A DNA stretch of 39,998 bases, from the NCBI GenBank assembly GCA_027046245.1, contig JALTZJ010000058.1, forward strand, positions 1 through 39,998, written 5' to 3'. Positions 16,605 through 24,376 of this stretch are shown piece by piece. A program made the position numbers and the translations under genes. Origin of the DNA: Acidilobaceae archaeon (GTDB lineage: Archaea; Thermoproteota; Thermoprotei_A; Sulfolobales; Acidilobaceae). Below the pieces are notes generated by a model, which was not told the origin of the DNA, did not search any database, and was given only the letters and a program-made list of their open reading frames with translations. Every line of letters starts with the position of its first letter. Position 1 is the first letter of the stretch.

Positions 16605-16865
16605 TTGGAAGAAGATCTTCCCCACTGCAGCGGCGCAGAATTCATACCCAACAATATCCTGGCGCGGAAACAGCTTGGAGTCACCGCCTCGCAGGGCCCG
16701 AGGCAGCCGCTACTCAAAGCCCTGGCCATGGGCGCTCTGCCCGTCTACAATGACGATCTAGACTCTTCTAGGAGGGATTTGGAGAGCCGTGTAAAGCTAT
16801 TGAAGGCTGCTGCCAGTGATTCCCCAGCGAGGCTAGAGGAGCACGCTAAACTAGAGCTAGAGTAG
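16605..16865 (+). CDS. Possible small protein, 86 residues, unknown
   Basis: The 16393-16914 stretch holds no recognised gene. This frame is the best candidate in it. Its second half, with DDLDSSRRDLESRVKLLKAA and ARLEEHAKLELE, looks like an amphipathic charged helix, and codons follow local use (AGG, CTA, GAG). An AATAAAAA box at 16575-16582 would start transcription almost on the TTG at 16605, which supports a leaderless gene. The first half is not protein-like. It may be real, or a fragment of an older gene. I do not recognise a family. Confidence 0.3.
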   Translation: MEEDLPHCSGAEFIPNNILARKQLGVTASQGPRQPLLKALAMGALPVYNDDLDSSRRDLESRVKLLKAAASDSPARLEEHAKLELE

Positions 16866-16914
16866 TCTATAGTTAAATGATTCCGCTCCGGGCATTCAAG
16901 GATACATTACTGGG

Positions 16915-17412
16915 GTGTGGGCTCTGAGGACCTCTACTCACGTGGTTTTCGGGTCGGGCCTTGCCGGCGCTGCGGCTGCAGCCCTGGGCTGCGGCGCTGT
17001 CTGCGTCGTGGCCTCCGCCCTCCTAGCCGGCGTTATTAATGCATTGATAGATGCTGGGGGGCATGAGAGGCGTGGCGGCATGGTTTACCGTACTAAGCTT
17101 ACTCACAGCCTCGAGACTGTTGCCCCCCTAAGCTTCGCTGCCGGCCTCCTTGTAGCTCTATCCCTCGGCCTGCCGCTTACCGAGTCCCTCGGGGCCGGGC
17201 TCGCTACTGCTGTGGGGGGCTTGAGCCACTTGGCCCTGGACGCCCTGACCCCTGGAGGCGTCTATTTCCGGGGGCGCAGGGTTAGGCTCCCCCTCTTCAA
17301 CTGGGATAGTCCAGAGCCTAACCTAGCCTTCACCGTTGCAGGAGTGCTCCTCCTGGGCTATTCAATCGCCGCTGTGTCCCGGGGGCTAGAGGTGGTGGGA
17401 GGCGTCAGCTGA
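16915..17412 (+). CDS. DUF1286-like membrane protein
   Basis: A 165-residue integral membrane protein with about four or five hydrophobic segments. It matches the DUF1286 group of archaeal membrane proteins, related to the YdjM/DUF457 membrane hydrolase-like family: a YRTKLTHSLETVAPLSF motif with an R-T-x-x-THS core, then GLSHLALDALTPGGVYF, and near the end LPLFNWDSPEPNLAF. The His and Asp residues in those motifs (HS, H..LD) are the putative metal-binding residues. Function is unknown. A TTAAATG box at about 16870-16876 precedes the GTG start. The next gene follows at once and may be co-transcribed. Confidence 0.7.
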   Translation: MWALRTSTHVVFGSGLAGAAAAALGCGAVCVVASALLAGVINALIDAGGHERRGGMVYRTKLTHSLETVAPLSFAAGLLVALSLGLPLTESLGAGLATAVGGLSHLALDALTPGGVYFRGRRVRLPLFNWDSPEPNLAFTVAGVLLLGYSIAAVSRGLEVVGGVS

Positions 17413-17428
17413 GGATTACTACCGGGCT

Positions 17429-17749
17429 GTGTGGCGCGAGGCGGTGAAGGGCGGGGGCCCCCTCACCGGGGGGCCTCATAGGGGCGACCTGGCTAGCCGC
17501 TTCGCCTCTGCCGTCAAGGGCTTCGCAGAGGCTGGAGCAGCCGCCTTGAGGGAGGCTGGCTGGGACTGCGAGAGCCTCGACGCCCTAGTCAGGGAGCTCC
17601 GGAGGCTTGCCTCCCTTCTGAGGGCCGACTTGCTGGCTGAGGCTAGGCTCTACGGGGGGCCCCGGGAGCTGGGGGAGGCGTTACGCGCTCTTAGGAGGCT
17701 TGAGGATGCCGCTGCAGAGGCTCTTGCCCGCTGTGAATCCACAGGTTAA
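17429..17749 (+). CDS. PaREP1/HEPN-like helical protein
   Basis: At least 106 residues, all helical, rich in Ala, Leu, Arg and Glu. The pattern of an opening YYRA helix, then DLASRFASAVKGFAEAGAAALREAGWDCESLDALVRELRRL, resembles the PaREP1 group of HEPN-fold proteins common in crenarchaea. The YYRA helix (EDYYRAV) lies in frame just upstream of the GTG at 17429, in bases that have no ATG, GTG or TTG after the preceding stop, so the annotated start trims the first helix. No catalytic Rx4-6H motif is visible. It lies 16 bases after the DUF1286 gene. The family call is tentative. Confidence 0.45.
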   Translation: MWREAVKGGGPLTGGPHRGDLASRFASAVKGFAEAGAAALREAGWDCESLDALVRELRRLASLLRADLLAEARLYGGPRELGEALRALRRLEDAAAEALARCESTG

Positions 17750-17791
17750 ACCCCGGATGACATCCTCGTATAATAGTAGGGGTGCCCGGGG

Positions 17792-18292
17792 TTGAGTGTA
17801 GAGTATGTATTGAGGGAGGGCGTGGGGTTCAGGCTCTCGAGCCCCGCCTTCGGGGATGGCGAGGCGATACCCGCTAGGTACACCTGTGACGGGGCCGATG
17901 TAAGTCCTCCCCTGGAGTGGAGGGGCGCCCCGGAGGCTACTAAGAGCTACGCCCTGATAATGTATGATCCCGACGCCCCCAGGGGCACCTTCATCCACTG
18001 GGTGCTCTACGATATACCAGCCTCTAGGAGCGGCCTGCCCGAGGGGGTGCCTAGCCGTGCTAGGGTAGCGGGGATAGGGGTTCACGGCGTCAACGACTTC
18101 CGCAGGATAGGCTACGGCGGCCCATGCCCGCCCCGGTGGCACGGGGAGCACCGCTACTTCTTCGCCCTCCACGCGTTGAGCGTCGAGAGCCTAGGCCTCC
18201 CGCCTGGCGTCACGGCTGACAGGGTGCTCGCCGCCATGAAGGGGAGGGTGCTGGGCCACGCCCTCCTCATGGGTAGGTACCGGAGGGGCTAA
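17792..18292 (+). CDS. YbhB/YbcL family PEBP (Raf kinase inhibitor-like) protein
   Basis: A 166-residue phosphatidylethanolamine-binding-protein fold. The prokaryotic YbhB/YbcL signature is clear: SPAF-DGEAIPARYTCDG near 16-34, DVSPPLEW, then the ligand-pocket motif DPDAPRGTFIHWVLYDIP near 59-76, and GYGGPCPP near 107-114 followed by HRYFFALHAL. Both the Asp-Pro-Asp and the His of the pocket are kept. The cellular role of prokaryotic members is not settled. There is no signal peptide, so it is cytoplasmic. It starts with TTG. It is followed by sixA 26 bases later in the same direction. Confidence 0.88.
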   Translation: MSVEYVLREGVGFRLSSPAFGDGEAIPARYTCDGADVSPPLEWRGAPEATKSYALIMYDPDAPRGTFIHWVLYDIPASRSGLPEGVPSRARVAGIGVHGVNDFRRIGYGGPCPPRWHGEHRYFFALHALSVESLGLPPGVTADRVLAAMKGRVLGHALLMGRYRRG

Positions 18293-18318
18293 AGCCTGGA
18301 GGAGGGGGTTACCTGGTC

Positions 18319-18795
18319 TTGCTCGTGGTGTTGATGAGGCATGGGAGGGCTGAGGGTAAGAGGCCGGGGATGAGGGACGAGGAGCGGCGGCTGACCGATG
18401 AGGGGAGGCGCGGCGTTGAGGCAGTCGCCAGGCTCCTCCCCCTCGACGAGCCCCCGGTCATACTCTACAGCCCCCTTAGGAGGGCTGCTGAGACCGCGGA
18501 GATCATTGCTAGGGTTACTGGTGGCAGTGCAAGGCTTGATCCCAGACTCCACCCCGACGACTTCGGCCCCGACGCCCTCCAGGACATACTTGAGGAGTAC
18601 TGGGGCGGGAGCCCCCTAGTGCTCGTCGGCCACAACCCCAGCATGGAGGAGGCGGTCGCAAGCCTCGTAGGCGGCTCCATAGCCATGGAGCCCGGGGCGG
18701 CTGCAGTGATTAGAGCCGAGGCCCCGGGACCTGGGGGAGGGGAGCTGCTGGCGCTGATTACCCCTACCGCAGCGCTTAGATGTGAAAAGCAGTAG
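18319..18795 (+). CDS. sixA: SixA-like histidine phosphatase
   Basis: A 158-residue short histidine phosphatase of the SixA type. The RHG triad with the phospho-accepting His lies at residues 7-9 (MRHGRAE), a catalytic Arg is in SPLRRAAETAEI near 51-61, and the second active-site His is in VGHNPSM near 105-111. SixA proteins dephosphorylate phosphohistidine in bacteria. In archaea, which mostly lack phosphorelays, the substrate is unknown and may be a small phosphorylated metabolite. A strong GGAGGAGGGGG Shine-Dalgarno sequence (18298-18308) supports the TTG at 18319. Confidence 0.8.
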   Translation: MLVVLMRHGRAEGKRPGMRDEERRLTDEGRRGVEAVARLLPLDEPPVILYSPLRRAAETAEIIARVTGGSARLDPRLHPDDFGPDALQDILEEYWGGSPLVLVGHNPSMEEAVASLVGGSIAMEPGAAAVIRAEAPGPGGGELLALITPTAALRCEKQ

Positions 18796-18816
18796 GCCCT
18801 AGGAGGGGTTGTAGGG

Positions 18817-19380
18817 TTGAGGTTAGGCTTGGATGCTAGGCGTTGGAGGCTGATAGCCCTCCTGGCGCCTCCGACGGCCTTCCTCTTGGGCTTCGTCCTC
18901 GGCCTGCTCTTCCCCAGCGAGGGGCTCCTCGAGGTTCTTAGTGCGAGTATCGGTGGATTGGCTGAGAGGGCTGGCAGCAAGGCAGAGCTAGCTATACTGA
19001 TCTACGTGAACAATGTCTTAACCGGCGTTTTCATAATGGTGTTGAGCCTGCTCGTAGTCCCTGGATTGCTCCTGATCCTCTTTAACGGCTATGTTGTGGG
19101 CCTCGTAGCCTGGTTCGTCGCCGTGGAGAAGGGCCTGGGTGTAGAGGCTTTCCTGGCGGGGGTGTTGCCTCACGGGATAGTAGAGATCCCAGCGGTGCTC
19201 TTGGCTAGCTCTGCCGGGCTGTACTGCGTGGCCACGTGTAGGAGTATAAGCGATGTTAAGAGGGTCCTGGGAGGGGCATCGCTCCTGCTGCTCGTCGCCC
19301 TCTTTATAGCCGCCTTGATAGAGGCCTACGTGACCCCGGTGGTGCTGGAGCGTGTCGCCGGGGTCAAGGTTTGGGGATAG
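18817..19380 (+). CDS. SpoIIM-like (stage II sporulation M family) membrane protein
   Basis: A 187-residue integral membrane protein with about five helices. It carries the SpoIIM-family landmarks: a pair of Asn in IYVNNVLTGVF near 67-77, LFNGYVVGLVAWF near 89-103, and LPHGIVEIPAVLLA near 114-128. In spore formers SpoIIM works in septum and cell-wall remodelling. Non-spore-forming archaea have members of unknown role, possibly in envelope dynamics. It starts with TTG, 21 bases after sixA. Its last 29 bases overlap trmI. Confidence 0.8.
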   Translation: MRLGLDARRWRLIALLAPPTAFLLGFVLGLLFPSEGLLEVLSASIGGLAERAGSKAELAILIYVNNVLTGVFIMVLSLLVVPGLLLILFNGYVVGLVAWFVAVEKGLGVEAFLAGVLPHGIVEIPAVLLASSAGLYCVATCRSISDVKRVLGGASLLLLVALFIAALIEAYVTPVVLERVAGVKVWG

Positions 19381-20200
19381 ATGCGTTGAGCCCCGCGACG
19401 GCTGCCCCGCGGTGCTAATAGCGGAGGCCCTCGACGGGGAGAGGAGAAGCTACTACGTTGTACTGCGCCAGGGCCAGGTCTACCAGACCATTGCGGGGGT
19501 CGTCAAGGCCTCCAGGGTTATCCAGGAGGGGTGGGGCGCCGTCTTCGAGGGAAGGCTTGGCAGGGTCACTGTGGCTCCCCCCACGGTGACAGAGCTAATG
19601 GAGCACTTCTACGAGCGCCGCACACAGGTAGTATACCCCAAGGACTCTGGCTTCGTAGCCCTCCTAGCAGGCCTAGCACCGGGGCAGACCGTCTTCGAGG
19701 CCGGCACCGGCAGCGGCTTCCTAACCACGGTTCTAGCCCTCCACGTCTGCCCCGGCGGCCTCGTGGTGAGCATGGAGGCTCGCAGGGAGAACCTTGAAGC
19801 TGCTAGGCGCAACCTCGAGTTAGCCGGGCTAAGCGGCTGCGTGGACCTCAGGCTGGGCGACGCCAGGAGCGGCGACGCCCTCAAGCCCGAGGACAGATTC
19901 GACGCCGTAGTACTCGACATGCCCGATCCCTGGAGGGCTCTGGAGGTGCTCAGGCCCCGCCTCCCCCCGGGTGCCCCGGCAGTGGTGTTCGTGCCCACCT
20001 ATAACCAGGTGGAGAAGCTCGCCTCCTGGGCCGCCGGGGGCGCGCCCTACACGCTGCAAGCCGTGTACGAGGTCTCGGGGAGGGAGGTCGAGGCCGTACC
20101 CGGGGCTACGAGGCCCAGCCCCAGGAGCCTACCCTTCACCGGCTTCATAGCTCTCCTCAGGGCCTCGAGGCCCCGCGATGCTGGAGAGGGCCTCAAGTAG
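19352..20200 (+). CDS. trmI: tRNA (adenine-N1)-methyltransferase, TrmI type
   Basis: A class I SAM-dependent methyltransferase of about 280 residues of the TrmI family, which methylates A57/A58 in the tRNA T-loop and helps heat stability in archaea. An N-terminal small beta domain (RQGQVYQT near 40) precedes RRTQVVYPKDSGF near 90-102, then motif I FEAGTGSGFL near 116-125, SMEAR (motif II acidic residue near 141-145), GDARSG and motif IV LDMPDPW near 190. The GTG at 19352 overlaps spoIIM and has CTGGAG just upstream; GTG at 19412 is a possible later start. The end overlaps the convergent regulator gene by 72 bases. Confidence 0.88.
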   Translation: MSPGSRFGDRCVEPRDGCPAVLIAEALDGERRSYYVVLRQGQVYQTIAGVVKASRVIQEGWGAVFEGRLGRVTVAPPTVTELMEHFYERRTQVVYPKDSGFVALLAGLAPGQTVFEAGTGSGFLTTVLALHVCPGGLVVSMEARRENLEAARRNLELAGLSGCVDLRLGDARSGDALKPEDRFDAVVLDMPDPWRALEVLRPRLPPGAPAVVFVPTYNQVEKLASWAAGGAPYTLQAVYEVSGREVEAVPGATRPSPRSLPFTGFIALLRASRPRDAGEGLK

Positions 20201-20458
20201 CCTCTCAAGCCTGGCCCTCCCCTCCTCTGTGAGGCTAACCCTAACCCCAACCCCATCCCTTGAAGGCACATACTCCACCGCCACCACGCCCTCGCTCCGC
20301 AGCCTATCAACGGCCCTCTCGAGGCTGCCCCAGCTCAGCCCCGTAACCTCCTTCAACTGCTTCATCCTCATGGGGCCCAGCACGTAGAGCGCTACCGCCA
20401 CCGATAGCCTGCTAGGGTGGAGCAGCAGCTCGTCCCTCGGAATGAATGGGGGCATCAT
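20129..20458 (-). CDS. Winged-helix transcriptional regulator (MarR/ArsR-like)
   Basis: A 109-residue single winged-helix protein. Segments fit helix-turn-helix order: LSVAVALYVLGPMRMKQLKEVTGLSWGSLERAVDRL as helices H1-H3 (about 18-53), then a VVAVEYVPSRDGVGVRVSLTEEG wing (about 58-80) and a closing helix. It resembles the small archaeal MarR/DUF-type regulators. Its ATG overlaps the stop of the membrane-protein gene by 4 bases, so the pair is translated together; such pairs often act as regulator plus membrane sensor, which is inference here. Overlap with trmI on the opposite strand is 72 bases. Confidence 0.8.
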   Translation of the reverse strand: MMPPFIPRDELLLHPSRLSVAVALYVLGPMRMKQLKEVTGLSWGSLERAVDRLRSEGVVAVEYVPSRDGVGVRVSLTEEGRARLERLLEALSSIAGPRGPEESYEAGEG

Positions 20459-21042
20459 CCATCTCCCATGATATCGCGTGCAACCCTCCTGAGCGCCGCC
20501 ACGCCGCTGAGGGTGAAGGCGAGGAGCTGGACACCGCTGGCCACAGCGCTAGCAACCCCCTCATCCACTACTGCCAGGTACACGATGAACGGCAGAGAGG
20601 CAAGCATGAGGGCACCGGCGTAGGCGAGGGGCGCCCAGTAGAGCAGGCCCGCAGCGGCGAGGCTCAACCCGAGCCCCACGAACCACGCGATACTAGGATA
20701 CCAATCAGGAGACACAGGAACCAGGAGGTAAGCAGCTACGAAGCCTGCAGCGAAGACTAGCACGATCCTGGAGGCGGCTACAGTCTCGCTGGCAAGCCTC
20801 CTCCAGAGGGGCCCAGCCACGAGTATGTAAGCAGCCGTGCCTATCGCTACCCCCACGCCGACGCCGGCGAGAACAGCAGCTAGGGGACTGCCTATGCCGG
20901 CAACCTCGCCCAGGCCAAGCGCCACCATTATAGAGCCGGTTATAGCCATACTGTAAGTATACATTAGGAAGACTGCTGCAGAGTCGAGGGCGAAACGGCG
21001 AAGCTTCAACGCAAGCCTAGCAATGCTGCCAGCCTCCTCCAA
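20455..21042 (-). CDS. Multi-pass membrane protein, paired with the winged-helix regulator
   Basis: A 195-residue protein with about six hydrophobic helices: about 18-45, 53-77, 90-110, 118-140, 142-160 and 165-182. I do not recognise a family. The first residues (MEEAGSIARLALKLRRFALD) form an amphipathic N-terminal helix on the cytoplasmic side. The TTG start lies on the predicted transcription start of a TTTTAAAA box, so translation should be leaderless. The gene is co-transcribed with the regulator. A membrane-bound partner for the regulator is possible but unproven. Confidence 0.65.
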   Translation of the reverse strand: MEEAGSIARLALKLRRFALDSAAVFLMYTYSMAITGSIMVALGLGEVAGIGSPLAAVLAGVGVGVAIGTAAYILVAGPLWRRLASETVAASRIVLVFAAGFVAAYLLVPVSPDWYPSIAWFVGLGLSLAAAGLLYWAPLAYAGALMLASLPFIVYLAVVDEGVASAVASGVQLLAFTLSGVAALRRVARDIMGDG

Positions 21043-21062
21043 GGCCCCGAGCCCCCATCACG

Positions 21063-21070
21063 TTTTAAAA
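21063..21070 (-). promoter_or_regulatory. TATA box of the membrane-protein / regulator pair
   Basis: TTTTAAAA is centred about 26 bases before 21040, which coincides with the TTG start at 21042. The box is self-complementary, so it could also act rightward with a start near 21092, just before the hairpin at 21106-21149. Confidence 0.45.
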
Positions 21071-21105
21071 TAGTAGGAGCCCCGCCTCCTCTTGAAGTAA
21101 TGGAA

Positions 21106-21149
21106 GCTCTCCGCACTCGGAGCCCCAAGCCACGGGAGACGCGGAGAGC
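21106..21149. repeat. Perfect 9-bp inverted repeat with 26-base loop
   Basis: GCTCTCCGC (21106-21114) and GCGGAGAGC (21141-21149) pair perfectly. The loop is GC-rich. The hairpin is in the only sizeable gap of this cluster, upstream of a second hairpin (AGAGGGGCTCCTCT, 21160-21173) next to the end of the small hypothetical gene, so terminator activity for that gene is likely. A small RNA is the alternative. Confidence 0.35.
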
Positions 21150-21179
21150 CTAGCCTTCTAGAGGGGCTCCTCTCCATCT

Positions 21180-21431
21180 TTAATCCTGTTCTCCGCAGTA
21201 GTATTCCTCGAGTTTTACCGCCAGCTGCTTAGCCTCCTCTAGTGTGGGGTTCTTTAGGTAGCTCCAGAGCAGCTGTGCCACTCTCCTCCTGCCCCTCCTG
21301 GCCTCTATCCTGGCGGCCCTCGCTACTAGCCTTCGGCCGTCGCTGTTCAGAACCCCACGCTTGTCGAAGTACTTCCCGCTCTCCTCTACTGCTCTCCTGA
21401 GGGCCTGGAGGGCCTCGCAGCCCCTGGTCAC
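21180..21431 (-). CDS. Small basic helical protein, unknown
   Basis: An 83-residue, Arg/Lys-rich protein with three helices: CEALQALRRAVEESGKYFDKRG, GRRLVARAARIEARRGRRRVAQLLWSYLK, and LEEAKQLAVKLEEYYCGEQ. No family is recognised. The GTG start overlaps the preceding stop by 4 bases, so it is the third gene of the mtnP operon and is probably translated with it. The clustered Arg residues around 38-48 could bind nucleic acid, which is only a guess. Confidence 0.6.
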   Translation of the reverse strand: MTRGCEALQALRRAVEESGKYFDKRGVLNSDGRRLVARAARIEARRGRRRVAQLLWSYLKNPTLEEAKQLAVKLEEYYCGEQD

Positions 21432-22276
21432 GCTATCCTCCCCAGCATGGAGGCTGCTACTAGCATAGCGTAGAACCCGGCTGTTATGGGGTCCGTGTTT
21501 ATCTTTACTAGCACGGGCTTCACCCCCTTGACGCTGGCGGCTAGCATAACGTCCTTGTAGCTCTGCTCCTCCACAGTGCTTAGGAAGACTAGCGGCGAGG
21601 CTCCTCGGGGCTCCTCTAGTATGGCCTCTAGGGGTAGGGGCTCGCGGCAGCCCGGGTGGAGGCGGCAGTAGTAGTAGGCTCCCGGTCTAGTTGAGAACGT
21701 GTAGTAGGCCATGGCCGGGGGCTCCTTTCTGGCAGACCTTATCTCGGCGTCCCACTCCTCGCCAGCCCAGCCAGCGCTCCCAGCCAGTTCCCCGAGCTCC
21801 CTCCTGTACCTCTCCTCTCTGAAGCCGTGGAGCCTGGGCACCCAGTGGAGGGCTGCCACCGCCATGGCCAGGAGGGGGTGGCGGGCCTCCACTCTTACCC
21901 TCTCAGCTCCTAGCTCCTCCAGGCGCGACTCGTAGGCCGGGTGCATGGGCGGGCCCGTGACGACTGCTTTGAGCCCCAGGGTTAGGGCTGCTTCTACTGC
22001 GTGGAGGAGCCTCGTATCCTTGGGGTCGACTGTGAATCCTACAAGGGTGGCCTGGTACTCCCTGTAGGGTGTTAAGTGGAATGCTACCTCGCTTGGAGTG
22101 GCGAGTATGGCCCTGTTGCCTCCGTGGAGGAGGCCTATATAGTATAGTTGTGCCGGTGGCTCGGCGCCCCTGCTAGCCGCTATCAGGGGCTCCCCTTCAA
22201 GTCTCGGGGGCTCCAGTTGCTCGGCGGTCCTTATGGCCTCTGCGAGGGCCTCTTCCAGCTCCCTATACGAGGGCAT
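21428..22276 (-). CDS. Hypothetical protein, possibly SIS-like sugar-phosphate-binding fold
   Basis: A 282-residue soluble protein with alternating alpha-beta character. The segment [38 protein letters not shown] (about 75-112) looks like one half of a doubly-wound SIS-type sugar isomerase fold, and [50 protein letters not shown] near the end like the second half. Catalytic residues cannot be assigned. It overlaps the mtnP stop by 14 bases. A role in methylthioribose-phosphate or purine salvage would fit the context but is inference. Confidence 0.55.
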   Translation of the reverse strand: MPSYRELEEALAEAIRTAEQLEPPRLEGEPLIAASRGAEPPAQLYYIGLLHGGNRAILATPSEVAFHLTPYREYQATLVGFTVDPKDTRLLHAVEAALTLGLKAVVTGPPMHPAYESRLEELGAERVRVEARHPLLAMAVAALHWVPRLHGFREERYRRELGELAGSAGWAGEEWDAEIRSARKEPPAMAYYTFSTRPGAYYYCRLHPGCREPLPLEAILEEPRGASPLVFLSTVEEQSYKDVMLAASVKGVKPVLVKINTDPITAGFYAMLVAASMLGRIA

Positions 22277-23093
22277 AGCTGAGCGCCCTGCAGCAGCTGC
22301 ACCTGGCCTCGCTTGGCTCGCCTGAGAGTTTTGGTATCAGCTCGTAGAGTATCCTGCGGGCCCTCTCTATGTTGCTCTTCATCACTTTCTCCACTTCCTC
22401 AGCAGTCACAGGCTTTTCAGCCCATACATCGTAATCCGTGACCATGGCGAGGGTGGCGTAGCAGAGTTGGGCCTCACAGGCTAGGTTTACCTCGGGTACT
22501 AGGGTCATACCTATTATGTCGGCCTTGAAGACGTCCTTCCACACCCTGCTCTCGGCCCTAGTACTGAACCGGGGCCCCTCGATGCACACGTAGGTGCCCC
22601 GCTCGTGCACAGGGTAGCCTAGGCCCCTCACGGTCTCCACCAGCTTCTGCCTGAGATCGTCGCAGAATGGGTCAGCCATGCTGACGTGAGCGGTTATCGG
22701 GCCGTCGAAGAAGGTGTACTTCCTAGACTTAGTCATATCAATGAACTGGTCCGGGACCACGAAGTCGCCGGGCCTGTAATCCTCTCTCAGGCTTCCAACG
22801 GCACTAACACTAACAACCCACTTAACGCCTAGAGCCTTCAGAGCCCAGATATTCGCCCTATAGTTTATCATGTGCGGGGGAATCCTATGACCCCTCCCGT
22901 GCCTAGGGAGGAACGCCACCCTGACGCCCCTAACCTCGCCCACAGTTATGAAGTCGCTGGGCTCCCCATAGGGCGTGTAGACCCGCACCTCTACAGGGTT
23001 CTCCACTATCCCGGGGTCGTAGAGGCCGCTACCGCCTATGATGCCCACGTGAGCCCTCACACCCTCAGGCCTCACAATAGCCTCGAAAGCCAT
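22263..23093 (-). CDS. mtnP: S-methyl-5'-thioadenosine phosphorylase
   Basis: A 276-residue purine nucleoside phosphorylase of the MTAP type. It cleaves methylthioadenosine (a polyamine-synthesis by-product) to adenine and methylthioribose-1-phosphate. Seen: [11 protein letters not shown] at the start, the phosphate-binding [24 protein letters not shown] near 64-87, [25 protein letters not shown] near 97-121, and [12 protein letters not shown] near 149-160 ending in an active-site MTLVPE. The C-terminus carries RCSCC (Cys 265, 267 and 268), the CXC redox motif known from thermostable archaeal MTAPs. Length is normal. It heads an operon with two unknown genes. Confidence 0.93.
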   Translation of the reverse strand: MAFEAIVRPEGVRAHVGIIGGSGLYDPGIVENPVEVRVYTPYGEPSDFITVGEVRGVRVAFLPRHGRGHRIPPHMINYRANIWALKALGVKWVVSVSAVGSLREDYRPGDFVVPDQFIDMTKSRKYTFFDGPITAHVSMADPFCDDLRQKLVETVRGLGYPVHERGTYVCIEGPRFSTRAESRVWKDVFKADIIGMTLVPEVNLACEAQLCYATLAMVTDYDVWAEKPVTAEEVEKVMKSNIERARRILYELIPKLSGEPSEARCSCCRALSYALV

Positions 23094-23162
23094 ACACCCT
23101 CACACCTCCCCGTGTAGCCCTCCTTGTCGCCATGCCGGGGTTAAGAGCTAGCCCGTAAACGC

Positions 23163-23171
23163 TACTATAAT
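23163..23171 (+). promoter_or_regulatory. TATA box of the 23.2 kb envelope genes
   Basis: TACTATAAT is centred about 26 bases before 23194, giving a leader of about 14 bases before the TTG at 23208. The adjacent GGGAGGGGTGAGG run is upstream of the predicted start and would not be part of the message. Confidence 0.4.
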
Positions 23172-23207
23172 GCCTAGGGAGGGGTGAGGTCTACGGGTTG
23201 ATATGCC

Positions 23208-23789
23208 TTGGAGCGTGGCGGTGGCTGCCTGGCTACGGCTAGCTACGCCATCGTCACCCTGATAGGCGCACTAATACTCGGGGGCAGCGTAGTACTGCTA
23301 AGCCTCCTGCCCGGCCCCGGCGGCGGGGCTGCAGGCCCTCCTCTAGCCTCCGCTTCCCTGGACGGCGTCAGTGTGGGCCTCGAGGACTGGGGAGTCGCTG
23401 AGTCGTTATGCATAGATTCCCTACTACTCCAGGGCCCCCTAGAGTATTTCGTGTTCGAGGTTAAAGTCGAGGGCGACGGTTATGCCATGCCTGGTAGCCC
23501 GGTACTTGTGCTACCCCAGGGGCGGGTGGAGGCGGTCGACCCGCTAGAGGGGGTCTTCTTCGTCGGCTCGGATCTGCCTCCCTGTGGTGTAGCGGTGGAG
23601 GGGGCGCACCCACTCTTCCCCGGGGTGAAAGTGGAGAGCGGCTCTCGCGTGGTAGTAGTGTTTCCCGCCGGCGAGTACCGGGGGGAGAAGACGTTAGAGC
23701 TGCCGTTCGAGGAGCCTGGAGCCCTGCTCCGCTTCACCGTGAATAATGAAGGCGTGGTGGCCGTGGAGGCCGTGGTGACGGAGTCTTGA
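23208..23789 (+). CDS. Membrane-anchored extracytoplasmic protein, unknown
   Basis: A 193-residue protein with one N-terminal hydrophobic segment (about 10-34) that may be a signal peptide or anchor, followed by a beta-rich domain with alternating small and hydrophobic residues (LEYFVFEVKVEGDGY, SRVVVVFPAGEY, LLRFTVNNEGVVAVEAVV). The pattern suits a beta-sandwich facing the outside. No family is recognised. The next gene starts with TTG overlapping its stop by 4 bases, so the two form a unit. Confidence 0.55.
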   Translation: MERGGGCLATASYAIVTLIGALILGGSVVLLSLLPGPGGGAAGPPLASASLDGVSVGLEDWGVAESLCIDSLLLQGPLEYFVFEVKVEGDGYAMPGSPVLVLPQGRVEAVDPLEGVFFVGSDLPPCGVAVEGAHPLFPGVKVESGSRVVVVFPAGEYRGEKTLELPFEEPGALLRFTVNNEGVVAVEAVVTES

Positions 23790-24376
23790 GGCTCGGAGAG
23801 GCCATAGCGCTTGAAACCCGAGTAGCAGTGGGTGTAGCGGCCTTCACGGTCCTCGCCCTGGCGGCGGCCCGGGTTCAAGGGCTAGCAGAGGAGCTGCTCG
23901 AGAAGGCCCTGGCTAGCCCGGCAGAGCCGCTGTATGTAGCCGCAGTTATAGCGCTGAACAACGCCGTTGCCGCCCTCGTGGTTTACTCGGGCTCGACACT
24001 AGTCTACTGGATAGCCGTGCCCTTAGAGGTTAAACGCTGTAGGCTCCTCTACACGCCCGACTGCAGAGTCTCCCTCCTACTAACTCGTAGGAGGAGAGCT
24101 GCAGCTGCTGTATCCACTATTATCCCGGTGACCGCTCTCCTGGCTGGCTCATCCCTGAGGCTCGGGCTAGGGCCTGGGGAGGCTATTACAGCTATAGCCC
24201 AGGCAGTATCCCTGGGCTACGGAGCCCTGGAGATCCTGGGCTACCTCGCGGCGGCTGCCTCTCCGATAACGGGAGGATGGAGGGGGCCCCTACTAGCTCT
24301 TTCAGCCCTCCTGCTTATAGCCGGTGGCGCCGCCGTCGAGGCCCTAGTCCTCTTGCCCCCGACTCTGAGGCCCTGA
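23786..24376 (+). CDS. Multi-pass membrane protein, possibly SpoIIM-like
   Basis: A 196-residue integral membrane protein with about five helices. An IALNNAVAALVVYSGSTLVYWIAVP segment near 51-75 resembles the Asn-Asn region of SpoIIM-like proteins, but the NG and PHG motifs are missing, so the relation is weak. It is translationally coupled to the preceding extracytoplasmic gene (4-base overlap). Its last 62 bases overlap the end of the convergent MFS gene. Confidence 0.5.
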   Translation: MRLGEAIALETRVAVGVAAFTVLALAAARVQGLAEELLEKALASPAEPLYVAAVIALNNAVAALVVYSGSTLVYWIAVPLEVKRCRLLYTPDCRVSLLLTRRRRAAAAVSTIIPVTALLAGSSLRLGLGPGEAITAIAQAVSLGYGALEILGYLAAAASPITGGWRGPLLALSALLLIAGGAAVEALVLLPPTLRP

